NCBI GenBank assembly: GCA_963787345.1
Contig: CAWBCW010000015.1
Coordinates: forward strand, 1-64,000
Origin: Bacillus_BD sp963787345
GTDB lineage: Bacteria > Bacillota > Bacilli > Bacillales > Cytobacillaceae
Length of the DNA: 64,000 bases
Direction: 5' to 3'
Both the position numbers and the translations under genes were made by a program. Shown here piece after piece: positions 34,796-43,841 of the stretch (position 1 is its first letter; every line of letters starts with the position of its first letter). The notes under the pieces are model-generated. The model worked only from the letters and a program-made list of their open reading frames with translations. It made no database searches and had not been told where the DNA came from.

Positions 34796-37120
34796 TTGAA
34801 TGTAATTAAGAAGATTACGCGATTCATACTACCTATAGGGCTTACATTTCTTATACTATTTCTATTACCAAAATTACCCTTTTTATTATGGCCTTTAGGG
34901 CATCTTTTTAAATTTCAAAAAAACTGGGTCCTTGAGGGTATTTTTCTTGTTGTGATCCTCGGTTTAATGGGATTGATTGGTTGGTCTGGCTTTAAATTAT
35001 TCAAATACAGAAAAACCCATAAACAAACGAAATGGTCGAAAGAAACGTTGCAAACTCTTTGGTATTATCCTGCTATGCTTTTTATTGCTGGATTTATAGC
35101 AGCCGGCATTCTCCATATTGGTTTCGTTTCGTATATTGCCATCTCTGACACACATAAACTAGCTGATTATGCGTTTAATGAGGATTTATTACAAAACGGA
35201 ACGACGAATGCATTTGTTTATGATGAAAAAGGAAACCAAGTTTATAAAGTGATTCATAACAGTAAAAACAGAGAGATTATAACATCAAATGAAGTACCTC
35301 CATATTTAACAGACGCTTTTGTCGATATAGAAGATAAAAACTTTTACTACCATTCTGGGATTTCTTTTATCGGGTATGTTCGTTCTGTTTTTAGAAAGGC
35401 ATTCAACCCAGAAGAAAGAATGCATGGAGGCAGTACGATTACACAACAATTAATTAAAAATGTGAATGGAGATATTAATAATCGAAACCTGTTTCATAAA
35501 TGGCAAGAAGCTGCTTTGTCTTGGATCATTGAAACGAAATATAACAAAGATGAAATTCTTGAAATGTATATGAATCAAATTTATTTAGGACAAGGTGTTT
35601 ATGGAGTGGGAACAGCTGCTAAACAGTTTTTTCACAAAAATGTTTATGATTTGACTTTAGTTGAGAGCGCCTTTTTAGCAGGACTACCGAAAGCACCTGA
35701 AAGGTACATCCATGACTTAGATAAAGCGAATCATCGAAAAAACACCGTATTAAAAGTAATGAAAGAAAACGGTTCAATTACTCAAAATCAATATGAAAAA
35801 GCAGTTCAACAAGCGATTACTACGATACATGAACCAGTAAAACAATCATCTCATTCACTAAATGCTTATGTGGATTATGTATTAAAAGAAGCGAAAGAAG
35901 ATTACGGCCTATCAAAAGAAGAACTGCAGACAAAAGGATATCGCATTTATACGTATTTGGATACTGACTTTCAAAATCATATGTACAATGCCGCCCAATC
36001 TTTTTCCTATATAGACGATAATGGCGAAAACTTAGTTCAAGTAGGCATGGCTGCCGTTGATAACAATAGCCATAAAATTATCGCCCTTTACGGGGGCAGA
36101 AATTTCATGATAGGCTATTTAAATCGTGCCTATCAATATTACCAGCCAGGTTCTATTTTAAAACCGCTTGTCGTTTATGGTCCTGCATTTGAAACAGGAA
36201 AATGGAACAGCCAATCGAAAGTTTTAGACGAAAAGCATGATTTCGGTGGATACGCACCTAAAAACGCTGGTGATAATTATGAAGGTGAAATTACTATAGA
36301 ACGTGCCCTCATCCGTTCAGCAAATATTCCTGCTGTTAAGGTTTTAGAGGATATTGGTGTGAATAAAGGAATCAAAGCATTGGAAAAAATGGGAATCGAA
36401 ATTCAAAAAGAAGACCGCCAATTGCATATTGCACTAGGAGGAATGGAAAAAGGAGTAACCCCTATCCAAATGGCAGGAGCTTTTTCTGTTTTCCCTAATT
36501 ACGGATATTTCGAACCCCCTAAAGCCATTAAATTTATTAAAGATAATAAAGGGAACATCATTAAGAAGAAGAAAAGTGCCAAGGTGAAAGGGATAGATGT
36601 GTTTTCCTCTCAAAATGCTTACAGAATAACAGAAATCTTGCAAAAGGTTGTAACAGATGAAGCTGGGACAGGAAAAAACGCTAATATTGGAGTTCCAAGT
36701 GCAGGTAAAACAGGAACGACCACTGAACCTGGTACAAATGGAGGATCAAGGGATGCTTGGTATGTTGGGTATACACCAAGCATTACGATGTCTGTTCATT
36801 TTGGCTTTGATCAACCAAGTGAAACAAATTATCTAAACACTTCAGGTGGAGGCGCCCCGGCTAGGTTGTATTCAGATGTCATGAAATATCATGCAACAGC
36901 CACCGATTTTCAAAAACCTGAAAGCCTGGGGGAACTAGAAGAGAAATCCCTAGCAGAAATTCAAAAAGAAGAGGAAAAAGCGTTAGTTGAAGCAGAGATA
37001 GAGGAATTTCAATCCACCTTGAGCGAATCTTTAAATAAATTTATTCTCAAACTTGAAGAATTTGGAGATAAAGTTAAAACCGAAGTAACATCAGCCCTCG
37101 AAACTGCTGAAAGTGAATAA
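34796..37120 (+). CDS. Class A penicillin-binding protein (transglycosylase/transpeptidase)
   Basis: Bifunctional peptidoglycan synthase, 774 aa from TTG 34796 (AAAGGAGATG upstream). Unlike usual class A PBPs it has three hydrophobic segments before the catalytic domains (about residues 10-30, 45-65 and 95-120). GT51 motifs: DIEDKNFYYHSG with catalytic Glu, HGGSTITQQLIKN, KWQEAALSWIIE and YLGQGVYG. Transpeptidase motifs: SILK (SxxK, about 440), SAN (about 505) and GKTGTT (about 640). A Glu-rich coiled tail (about 705-774) ends the protein. Terminator downstream. It resembles accessory PBPs rather than PBP1/ponA. Confidence 0.92.
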   Translation: MNVIKKITRFILPIGLTFLILFLLPKLPFLLWPLGHLFKFQKNWVLEGIFLVVILGLMGLIGWSGFKLFKYRKTHKQTKWSKETLQTLWYYPAMLFIAGFIAAGILHIGFVSYIAISDTHKLADYAFNEDLLQNGTTNAFVYDEKGNQVYKVIHNSKNREIITSNEVPPYLTDAFVDIEDKNFYYHSGISFIGYVRSVFRKAFNPEERMHGGSTITQQLIKNVNGDINNRNLFHKWQEAALSWIIETKYNKDEILEMYMNQIYLGQGVYGVGTAAKQFFHKNVYDLTLVESAFLAGLPKAPERYIHDLDKANHRKNTVLKVMKENGSITQNQYEKAVQQAITTIHEPVKQSSHSLNAYVDYVLKEAKEDYGLSKEELQTKGYRIYTYLDTDFQNHMYNAAQSFSYIDDNGENLVQVGMAAVDNNSHKIIALYGGRNFMIGYLNRAYQYYQPGSILKPLVVYGPAFETGKWNSQSKVLDEKHDFGGYAPKNAGDNYEGEITIERALIRSANIPAVKVLEDIGVNKGIKALEKMGIEIQKEDRQLHIALGGMEKGVTPIQMAGAFSVFPNYGYFEPPKAIKFIKDNKGNIIKKKKSAKVKGIDVFSSQNAYRITEILQKVVTDEAGTGKNANIGVPSAGKTGTTTEPGTNGGSRDAWYVGYTPSITMSVHFGFDQPSETNYLNTSGGGAPARLYSDVMKYHATATDFQKPESLGELEEKSLAEIQKEEEKALVEAEIEEFQSTLSESLNKFILKLEEFGDKVKTEVTSALETAESE

Positions 37121-37605
37121 AAAGAATATTTTCAGTGATCTTAGACGTTTCGAAACCATTGAAAAAGTCCCTAGAAAGAAAAAAACTGATTAACTATTAT
37201 ATGAAGTGATCTGTTTCCTAGGTAACTGCTCTAAAAACCGTTCACTAGAAAACAAGATTTCAAAAAAGATACAATCCCCCCTTTAGATCATTTATCTGAA
37301 GGGGTTTTTGATTGGAGAAAGAAGGAAATTAATGAACCAAAGGGTGTATTGGAAATGGGTTGTTCCATAATAGGGAGTTATTTTTAAGATACTGAATGAC
37401 GAAGAGACTGAAAATAGGCAAGTTTTTATTCATTTCTTGTCTATTTTCAGTCTCTTCACATTCAAAAACATACAAAGAGTCCGTTTTGAGGTACATATCA
37501 TATAATTTGCAATAGAACGGCGTGCGAGCTGACAACAATTTTACCACGCCATTTTTCTGATTTGTAGAGTTTTTAACGCCAAAACTCGATTATGACAAGA
37601 AACCT
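37121..37605. other. Intergenic region with two terminators
   Basis: PBP terminator CCCCCTT...AAGGGG at 37279-37309 with T-run, then the long stem at 37401-37457. An unsupported ORF on the - strand covers the second hairpin. Confidence 0.6.
37401..37457. terminator. Long bidirectional hairpin
   Basis: 22-base arms (37401-37422 and 37436-37457, core GAAGAGACTGAAAATAG) between convergent genes; one bulge. Confidence 0.7.
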
Positions 37606-38565
37606 CTAGCCTTTGTATGCCAAAGTCCCAGGATTCGTTTGTCTAAATGTCAAATACCAAGGAGATCCTAATGGTCCGACCGCTGAGATGAACACATCAA
37701 AAGTCTTAGTCTGAACATCATAACTCCGTACTGAGCCTGTGTCTGGTCCGTTACCCGAAATGGGAACAAATAATCTTCCACCTGGTCCGAACAGCAATGC
37801 CATCGCGAAAGCACGCGATCCTCCGACAGCATCAAGGTCAATTTTGTCAACAAATTTTCCCTCGTTATCATAGATAAAAATATTATCAAGCTGATTTGGG
37901 TCATCACGGTCTATGCGGAAACTGGTAACATAGAGGTTGCCATCGGGACCAAAGACTAAGCCTTCTGGGAAGTGGGGATTTGTGATGCCGTCATTTTGAA
38001 CAAACACGTCAATAAAATTCATTGTTTCCGGATCAAAGCGAAGTACCCAGCCATCGGCTCTATTTAATTCGTTGTTACTTATAGAGACATAAAGCAAGCC
38101 GTCTGGCCCAATGACCACACCACGGGGGAAAAATGGTCCATCGAAGGTAGAGTGGTCGAAAGTACCAATAAATTCTGCCGTACTGCCATTATAATGATAT
38201 GCCCTTAGTTCTCCCTCACCGGTCGGACTCTCTACGTCTGCTACATATAAAATATTGTTGTCAGAGAGGACAATTCCGCGCGGCGCAAACGGGGCTCCTA
38301 CTTGGTCGGAACTGACGACTGCACCTATAAACGCTCCAGTTTGTCCATTGTACTTCAACACCTCACCGTTCTCGGGTTGTCCAACATTCTGGTTAGAAAC
38401 AAGAAGATTACCCAAATGATCAAAAATAACCCCTCGAGGACCGAATAAGCCGCCACTCTCTGATGTTACAAAAGGGTTAGCATCTACCCCAGTGAATGCA
38501 TCAAAACGTTTTACGGTGTTGTCACTGACATCACCAATGTAAAGAAAATCTTTTCGAACACCCAA
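37606..38565 (-). CDS. Beta-propeller protein (NHL/SMP-30-like)
   Basis: 319-aa protein of five to six repeats of about 50 residues with the recurring pattern F-x-P-R-G-[VI]-[IV]...D-G-x-L-[YL]-V-[SA] (FGPRGVIFDHLGNLLVS, FAPRGIVLSDNNILYVA, FFPRGVVIGPDGLLYVS, FPEGLVFGPDGNLYVT). This is a beta-propeller related to NHL, SMP-30 and Vgb folds. No signal peptide or membrane helix. Start TTG 38565 has GGAGG 8 bases upstream; the ATG at 38580 has no such site. Monocistronic. Function unknown. Confidence 0.82.
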   Translation of the reverse strand: MGVRKDFLYIGDVSDNTVKRFDAFTGVDANPFVTSESGGLFGPRGVIFDHLGNLLVSNQNVGQPENGEVLKYNGQTGAFIGAVVSSDQVGAPFAPRGIVLSDNNILYVADVESPTGEGELRAYHYNGSTAEFIGTFDHSTFDGPFFPRGVVIGPDGLLYVSISNNELNRADGWVLRFDPETMNFIDVFVQNDGITNPHFPEGLVFGPDGNLYVTSFRIDRDDPNQLDNIFIYDNEGKFVDKIDLDAVGGSRAFAMALLFGPGGRLFVPISGNGPDTGSVRSYDVQTKTFDVFISAVGPLGSPWYLTFRQTNPGTLAYKG

Positions 38566-38962
38566 AATAAAAACCTCCATTCTACTAATATATTTGTTAC
38601 AGCGAAAAACTAATTTTTACATACTTTAAACTATTCTACCGAGAGATTTTTTGTGTGGACAAACTTTGTGGTATAAAAATACAATTTTAATAGGGGCTTA
38701 TTTTTATGACGTTGCAATAAATCCCTTGATTTCAGTAAACCAATTTAGATTGTGAAGGAATATACTTAAACTAAGCGGGTACAAGAGTTAAAGAACAGAG
38801 CTGCATTAATGGCGGCTTTGTTTTTGTGCGAAAAAGGCAGTTTTTTGGAGGAGAATAAAAATGTTGCTCCTGATTCAGCCCTTTTTCGCTTTTGTACAAG
38901 CACATAAGAAATGACACGTATAAACTATTTTGAAAGTTATTTTTTTGGGAGAGTGAAGCGAA
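38566..38962. other. Divergent intergenic region, nothing specific
   Basis: About 400 bases between divergent genes; presumably holds both promoters but I cannot mark one with confidence. Confidence 0.4.
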
Positions 38963-39697
38963 ATGAATGCTTCAAGCAGCAAGTGGAAAAAACATAACTT
39001 GATGATGGAAAATATCAATTTACTGCCCTATCTGCCAAAAACAAATCGATTATCCAAACAATCACTATTGGAATATCTGAAAAATTATCCTACAGTAATG
39101 CTAAAACCATGTTTTGGTTCACACGGCAGAGGCGTTGTTCAAATTACAAGCTTACCTAATAATGAAGATTTTGAAGTTCATCATGAATATCAAAGGACCA
39201 TAATTAAAGGGAATGAGCAAATTTATGAGTTTTTAAAAGAAAACAACTATATAAAAAAAAAGAAATACATTATACAAGAAAGAATCCCTCTAATTTCAAT
39301 TCAGGAAAATCCCTTCGATATTAGAGTTATGGTCCAGCGTAAAAAAAATTCCAGTGAGTGGACTGTAACTGCAAAATGTGCGAAAGTAGCGGCCAATAAT
39401 TATGTCATTACCAATGTAGCAAAAGCAATTATGCCAGTCGGCCAGGCATTAGAAGAATCATGTTTATCGAATGTCAATCCTTCCAATATAGAATTGAAAC
39501 TCAATGAAATATCTTTGACAATCGTCCAGCACTTGTCCTACTATTACCCAAAAACCAGAGCATTTGGAATTGATTTAGGAGTAGATGTAAATGGGGATAT
39601 TTGGATTATTGAGGTCAATCTTCGACCCGCAATTTCTATGTTTAAATTATTACAAGATGACTCCTATTCGTTAATCAAGTCCTTTAGGAAAGGATGA
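38963..39697 (+). CDS. YheC/YheD-family ATP-grasp spore protein
   Basis: 244-aa ATP-grasp-fold protein of the YheC/D group, spore-coat-associated proteins in Bacilli. Seen: PTVMLKPCFGSHGRGVVQI (about residues 42-60, ATP-binding lysine and glycine-rich loop), YIIQERIPL (about 105), FDIRVMVQR (about 118), and the metal-binding end FGIDLGVDVNGDIWIIEVN (about 202-220). Shorter than YheC/D of B. subtilis, which carry an extra N-terminal domain. GGGAGAG lies ahead of the ATG. The ligase reaction is not known for this family. Confidence 0.87.
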   Translation: MNASSSKWKKHNLMMENINLLPYLPKTNRLSKQSLLEYLKNYPTVMLKPCFGSHGRGVVQITSLPNNEDFEVHHEYQRTIIKGNEQIYEFLKENNYIKKKKYIIQERIPLISIQENPFDIRVMVQRKKNSSEWTVTAKCAKVAANNYVITNVAKAIMPVGQALEESCLSNVNPSNIELKLNEISLTIVQHLSYYYPKTRAFGIDLGVDVNGDIWIIEVNLRPAISMFKLLQDDSYSLIKSFRKG

Positions 39698-39845
39698 TGG
39701 AATTTTAAGACAAGGTCATTTAACATTTAGCTTTATGATGATGAACAAGGAACCCGTATATGCTCCCCCATTAGTGTGAAGTAGGAACACAAATAAGTAT
39801 CAGGTTAGCGTCTGCGTGTTACACTCCCATAAAAGAATGCACCTC

Positions 39846-40046
39846 TTAATACAAAACATATGATCTATGATAATAAGGGAATTGATTGATTGAACAATCA
39901 ATTCCCCTACTCCATCGATTAATTTTTTTCATTCCATAGAAAATATAACTGTAATCATGAGAATGATTACGATATAGATTTATTTCTTGTTTCATCATGT
40001 TCACTACATCCAAAGCAACAGGATGGGCATCATACTTGAGTTCCAT
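39846..40046 (-). CDS. Possible small protein (66 aa)
   Basis: Open frame downstream of the zinc-ribbon gene, read from ATG 40046 (MELKYDAHPVALDVVNMM). The composition is protein-like in the first 40 residues (His, Tyr, Asp), but no clear ribosome site is present; a longer start overlaps the upstream gene by 29 bases. No family recognised. Confidence 0.3.
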   Translation of the reverse strand: MELKYDAHPVALDVVNMMKQEINLYRNHSHDYSYIFYGMKKINRWSRGIDCSINQFPYYHRSYVLY

Positions 40047-40062
40047 CTCATGGAATATGTAT

Positions 40063-40266
40063 TTACTTATTAAATTCTCTAAACTCATCAATATAGAAAG
40101 CTACATAACCACAGTTTGGACATACAGATGCTTTAGGCTTTGCAGAAATACTATTGAAAATTCCTTTACCTTTTTGACTAATCTTAATTCCATACATGCC
40201 ACCCTCAACATTTACTTTGCAGTCTTCTATCATTTCAGTTTGGCATTGATTACAAACTTTTTTCAT
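40063..40266 (-). CDS. Zinc-ribbon protein (67 aa)
   Basis: Small protein with two Cys pairs, CNQC at residues 4-7 and CPNC at about 49-52, the classical zinc ribbon, and a basic middle segment (KISQKGKGIFNS). ATG 40266 is chosen because GGGGGG lies 6 bases upstream; the longer ORF start (40290) has no site. Such proteins are found in Bacilli as putative nucleic-acid-binding proteins; partner unknown. Confidence 0.7.
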   Translation of the reverse strand: MKKVCNQCQTEMIEDCKVNVEGGMYGIKISQKGKGIFNSISAKPKASVCPNCGYVAFYIDEFREFNK

Positions 40267-40425
40267 TATGATCCCCCCTATTAAATACATTGATTTCTAA
40301 GACTTTCAAATTGCAATATCCAATAACCTCACTCCAAAATGAACAGTCTTATTTCTCATTTTTCACCAAGTATTTATATTCGGTTTTCTTAATCAACAAA
40401 CCGCCCCTATCATTCAGGAATAGTT

Positions 40426-40713
40426 TTATGACTCGCTTATCCCCATTGCTAATAGCAATAAAAATGCACAGGCCAAGACAAAGCCGTTCCCTAGTAAGCC
40501 AACAATAAGAAGAATAAGGCGTTTAGATACTACCCAAGAGAATATTGCAAATAAAAGACCAATAACTGTTAAAATACTAAAACTGTTAATAAAGAAATAA
40601 ATATCAGCATTTGGACCTCTTTGAGTATAGAAAATAATAATACTTATAATTACAGGCAACAGCGACATAGCACCTAATATACTTCCTATTTTTTTCTTAT
40701 CCAGCGCTGCCAT
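40426..40713 (-). CDS. Three-helix membrane protein
   Basis: 95-aa protein read from ATG 40713 (MAALDKKKIGSILGAMS) with hydrophobic segments at about residues 13-27, 42-62 and 68-90. AAAGGGG ends immediately before the ATG, poor spacing, so the start is uncertain. The reading frame extends upstream to 40797 but that part is not protein-like. It resembles short YesK-like/unknown membrane proteins of Bacilli. No function assigned. Confidence 0.6.
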   Translation of the reverse strand: MAALDKKKIGSILGAMSLLPVIISIIIFYTQRGPNADIYFFINSFSILTVIGLLFAIFSWVVSKRLILLIVGLLGNGFVLACAFLLLLAMGISES

Positions 40714-41011
40714 CCCCTTTCTTACTTTTAAATTGGCTGTGTTATATTTTATTGTTGATTTAGAAAGAGAAAAAAAGCCGCCGTGAAAGGCGGGCATTCG
40801 GTATTGTGCTAACGAACACTTGTTAGTTCCGCAAGGTAGAAGCAGGGGAACCGATTGCGCTATCGTACCCTTTAGCGGAATGGCTTGTCGCTATTATTTT
40901 CCGTTTTTAGTTAATTCGAATGCCTGCTCCCCCGCCGTAGACTAGCAAAAAAAGAGGACGCCGGGTAGACGAACTTCTCTTTTGTACTTCTAATCCATTC
41001 CTACTACGCGT
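40714..41011. other. GC-rich intergenic block between native and foreign-looking DNA
   Basis: Hairpin GCCGCCGTGAAAGGCGG at about 40781-40797, then AACGAACACTTGTTAGTTC and CCGATTGCGCTATCG; composition rises sharply to the left edge of the GC-rich HbpS gene. Possibly an insertion boundary. Confidence 0.4.
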
Positions 41012-41455
41012 TTACCAAAACGTCCGAGCGGTACCCGTGGGAGGATTCGCATGCGCAGCGGCGAACGCTTGAACGGCGGCATTGGCCACTTCCATGTCTT
41101 GCGCGATGGTACCTCCGGCGACGCCGATACCGCCGACGATCATGCCTTCGCGGACGAGTGGGATGCCGCCTCCCAAGATGGTGACCCTCCCTTGGTTCGT
41201 CGTGTTGACCCCATAGTGTTGACCGCCGGGAAGCGCCGACTGGGCTAAGTTAGCCGTGGGCATTTGCATGGCTACACTCGTCCAGGCCTTCCCCTTGGAG
41301 ATCTCGATCCCGGCGATCCGGGCATGGTCCATCCGGTGGAAGGCGACCAAGTTCGCCCCGGCGTCGACAATTGCGATATCGAAGGCGAGTCCCATTTGAT
41401 GGGCTTTCTGTTCCGCAACCGCGAGCAATTGTTTGGCAATTTCCAATGTAAGCAA
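41012..41455 (-). CDS. GlcG/HbpS family protein, GC-rich, probably acquired
   Basis: 147-aa cytosolic protein of the GlcG/HbpS/PduO-C family (heme- or cofactor-binding, oligomeric in HbpS). Characteristic runs: FDIAIVDAGANLVAFHRMD (about 25-43), GIEISKGKAWTS (about 48-59), GGIPLVREGMIVGGIGVAGG (about 95-114) and a final HANPPTGTARTFW. TTG 41455 has AAGGAG 8 bases upstream. Base composition is far more GC-rich than all neighbours, with G/C-ending codons dominating, so recent transfer from a high-GC donor is likely. Substrate unknown. Confidence 0.85.
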   Translation of the reverse strand: MLTLEIAKQLLAVAEQKAHQMGLAFDIAIVDAGANLVAFHRMDHARIAGIEISKGKAWTSVAMQMPTANLAQSALPGGQHYGVNTTNQGRVTILGGGIPLVREGMIVGGIGVAGGTIAQDMEVANAAVQAFAAAHANPPTGTARTFW

Positions 41456-41696
41456 CTCATTCACTCCTTGGGTTTCGATACTTCCATATTGTATGAGTCA
41501 TCACCCAAATTGGGAACGAATCCCTCGATATTGTTTTTTGAATCGAAGTAGCATGATAACTTAATAATCAAAACCATGCATAACTACCAGTTAGCGCAAT
41601 GATGTCACTATCAAAATACGTCCTTTTTGTAAGTATATTTGTGATACAGAATATCAACTCTGACGTGTCTACTTTCTAGACTAATTTAAACGTCTA
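41456..41696. other. Intergenic region, nothing identified
   Basis: Composition returns to AT-rich within about 60 bases of the HbpS start, marking the edge of the GC-rich block. Confidence 0.4.
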
Positions 41697-42845
41697 TTAA
41701 AATTCTGTCTGGAAAACAAATTCCAATTGCTTTTCTTGCATTTTGGCAGGAAGCATTCGCATCAGTGAATTTCGAATTCCAATTTGAAAAGGATGTTCCA
41801 GCTGTGCCATTTTCCCTATCTTCCATGACAGATTAACAATCTTTGTTGTTTTGGGCATACGTAATTTTTCAAACTCGATAAATGCATCTTCCTTTTTTCT
41901 TTTATTTCTTAATACTTTACTTAAAATGATAGCATCTTCAATTGCCTGACCTGCCCCTTGACCCATATTTGGGGTAGTTGCATGTGCAGCATCACCGATA
42001 AGAAGGACTTTTCCGAAAGCAAAACGGTCAATCGGATTTAGATCAATAACATCATTCCATATCAGTTCATCCTCCCGTGTCCTTTGAATCAATTCCGGTA
42101 TTGGCGAATGATAATTTTGAAATAGACGATATAAATCACTTTTCGTAAAATTGGACATCGTCTTGCTTTGATAAGGAGCATTAACACATGCAAACCAGTA
42201 TATTTGATTATCCTTTAAAGGAACGATACCGAATCTCCCTTTTGCTCCCCATGTTTCTGTAAATTCTTCAGGTACAACACTTTCATTTGGAACAGTCACA
42301 ACTGCACGCCAGCACGTATAGCCTGAATAGCGCGGCTTTACATCGGGAAGGCACTTTTTTCGTACAGATGAATGAATTCCATCTGCGGCTATCAACGCAT
42401 CTGCTTTAATCGCACTTCCATCCTCTAGAAGCACTGTAACCTTGTCCTCGTCTTGTTCATAATCAACTACCTTTTTTCCAAACTCAACTGTATCTGGCTG
42501 AAGGCTAGAAAAAAGCGTATTTAACAAATCTGCCCGATGCACAGTAAAAGAAGCCATTCGGTATTTCTCATTAAGGCCGGCCATATCCAGAATACTTATG
42601 GGACTCCCTTTTTGATCTAACAATTTCATAGTTTCTATTTCATTGCATTTATTTGCTAAACCCTCTGTGACCCCTAAACAATCAAGCCCTTTCCAAGCGT
42701 TCGCTCCTAGACCCAGCCCTGCTCCAACCTCTTTTAACTCTTTAGCACGTTCCAAAACCTTTACACGATACCCTTCTTTCTGTAATGCAATTGCCGTTGT
42801 TAACCCAGCAATCCCACCTCCAGATATGATGCAATCATAATTCAT
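41697..42845 (-). CDS. FAD-dependent monooxygenase (salicylate-hydroxylase-like)
   Basis: 382-aa class A flavoprotein monooxygenase. FAD motifs: SGGGIAGLTTAIALQKEGY (about 8-26, GxGxxG), ALIAADGIHSSVRK (about 150-163, DG motif) and LIGDAAHATTPNMGQGAGQA (about 280-299, GD motif). Such enzymes hydroxylate aromatic or related compounds using NAD(P)H and O2. The start is ATG 42845 with GGAGG 8 bases upstream. Similar to B. subtilis YhjG/YetM-type proteins. Single gene; substrate unknown. Confidence 0.88.
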   Translation of the reverse strand: MNYDCIISGGGIAGLTTAIALQKEGYRVKVLERAKELKEVGAGLGLGANAWKGLDCLGVTEGLANKCNEIETMKLLDQKGSPISILDMAGLNEKYRMASFTVHRADLLNTLFSSLQPDTVEFGKKVVDYEQDEDKVTVLLEDGSAIKADALIAADGIHSSVRKKCLPDVKPRYSGYTCWRAVVTVPNESVVPEEFTETWGAKGRFGIVPLKDNQIYWFACVNAPYQSKTMSNFTKSDLYRLFQNYHSPIPELIQRTREDELIWNDVIDLNPIDRFAFGKVLLIGDAAHATTPNMGQGAGQAIEDAIILSKVLRNKRKKEDAFIEFEKLRMPKTTKIVNLSWKIGKMAQLEHPFQIGIRNSLMRMLPAKMQEKQLEFVFQTEF

Positions 42846-43137
42846 ATTATTTTCCTCCATTTGAATCTATTACTCATGTAACCTAATGTGATGACAGTAG
42901 TTTCTAATCTGCTAAATCTTTATGATACCAAATGATGCAGGAATATTAAGCTCCAATAGATCACATCATTTTTATTCAGGGGTCACAGTGACCTTAGTAT
43001 CATTCCTCCATCCTTCTTTAATTTTTTTAGGAAGAAGAAAGACGTATAAACACTCCGAATAACTTAATAAACCTGAATAATAAGAAGATTCTCTAGGGAA
43101 AATAGGTTGTAGAAAAGATATGAGGAGGCTTGCCTAG
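42846..43137. other. Intergenic region, duplicated in part
   Basis: Bases from about 43015 onward, including the ribosome site and start of the next small ORF, recur at about 47050-47230. Confidence 0.5.
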
Positions 43138-43281
43138 GTGAAGACAAACAAAAGACAACAAAATAATAAAATAAACAGCAAGGAACAGGTTTCACAAAAT
43201 AAAACGGACCATTTGCACATAAAAGAGAGTGTCTCTGCCCAAAAAGACGGATTTCGCTATGATTACAATGATGACTTTTAA
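43138..43281 (+). CDS. Small hydrophilic protein (47 aa)
   Basis: ORF too short for usual tracks: GTG 43138 with AGGAGG 9 bases upstream, ending TAA 43281. The product begins MKTNKRQQNNKINSKEQ and ends KDGFRYDYNDDF; it is Lys-, Asn- and Gln-rich without Cys or Trp, reminiscent of small sporulation-associated proteins. A copy with a near-identical start (MKTNKRKHNNKINSKEQ) and the same ribosome site lies at 47169 but stops after 21 codons. Conservation of the start region in both copies supports translation. Confidence 0.55.
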   Translation: MKTNKRQQNNKINSKEQVSQNKTDHLHIKESVSAQKDGFRYDYNDDF

Positions 43282-43450
43282 TGTAGCCATGTAACTTAAA
43301 GAAGAATTAGGTATCGGAAAAGAACATAAAAATGATCCATCCCTCTTAAAGTTTGCTATTTATATGATGGTGAAGAAGATGTAAGTTCCTGCCTAATTCG
43401 GGATAGAACAGCCATGATCCGCTACCCCACATTTCTCCATTTATCGTAAA

Positions 43451-43501
43451 AAGGTCGGCCCTTCGAATGATTTCATTGAAAACCATTCGAAGGGCCGACC
43501 T
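43451..43501 (-). terminator. Terminator of the SRP RNA gene
   Basis: 18-bp perfect stem (core AGGTCGGCCCTTCGAATG) with a 14-base loop, followed on the - strand by TTTTTT. It lies about 25 bases beyond the SRP RNA 3' end. Confidence 0.85.
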
Positions 43502-43524
43502 ATAATATGTAAACCGTGCATCCT

Positions 43525-43787
43525 ATTCTCGACAGGAACATCCAAGCGTTACTTACAAACGTGAACTCGAACGAGGCTGCCCCACGGCACATGGAAAAGT
43601 CTACTTATGGCTGCTTCCTTCCGGATCTGACCAGATTCATAGGTTTCCATTGCGCAGGACCCCATTGTCAACGCTCCCTTTTGTAAGGCAGACCTTACAT
43701 GTTCAAGCCTCAAATAGGCATTCAACCCCGCTATAGCGGATTGCGGGTAACAGGGCACCGCTAACTCCCCATTTAGCACGGTATGTA
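43525..43787 (-). ncRNA. ffs: Signal recognition particle RNA (Bacillus-type, with Alu domain)
   Basis: On the - strand, the Ffh-binding hairpin GTCAGATCCGGAAGGAAGC with the GGAA tetraloop is unmistakable, preceded by GGGTCCTGCGCAAT. The 5' part (CGTGCTAAATGGGG, CGGTGCCCTGTTACCCGCAA, CCGCTATAGCGGGG) matches the Alu domain of B. subtilis scRNA (271 nt). Length is about 263 nt; ends are approximate. It targets nascent membrane and secreted proteins with Ffh. In most Bacilli it lies between tadA and dnaX; here it sits beside rnpB and metabolic genes. Confidence 0.93.
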
Positions 43788-43841
43788 TATGAAAAACATA
43801 CCTTATGTTATTTATTATATATAACGATGTAGATGATTCGG

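Noticed and set aside
37329..37547. 72-codon - strand ORF
   Set aside because: It is built over the long terminator hairpin between convergent genes.
41051..41551. + strand ORFs opposite the HbpS gene
   Set aside because: Long antisense frames are expected in GC-rich coding DNA; no ribosome sites.
43549..43779. 76-codon ORF on the - strand
   Set aside because: It lies entirely inside the SRP RNA gene; openness is accidental.
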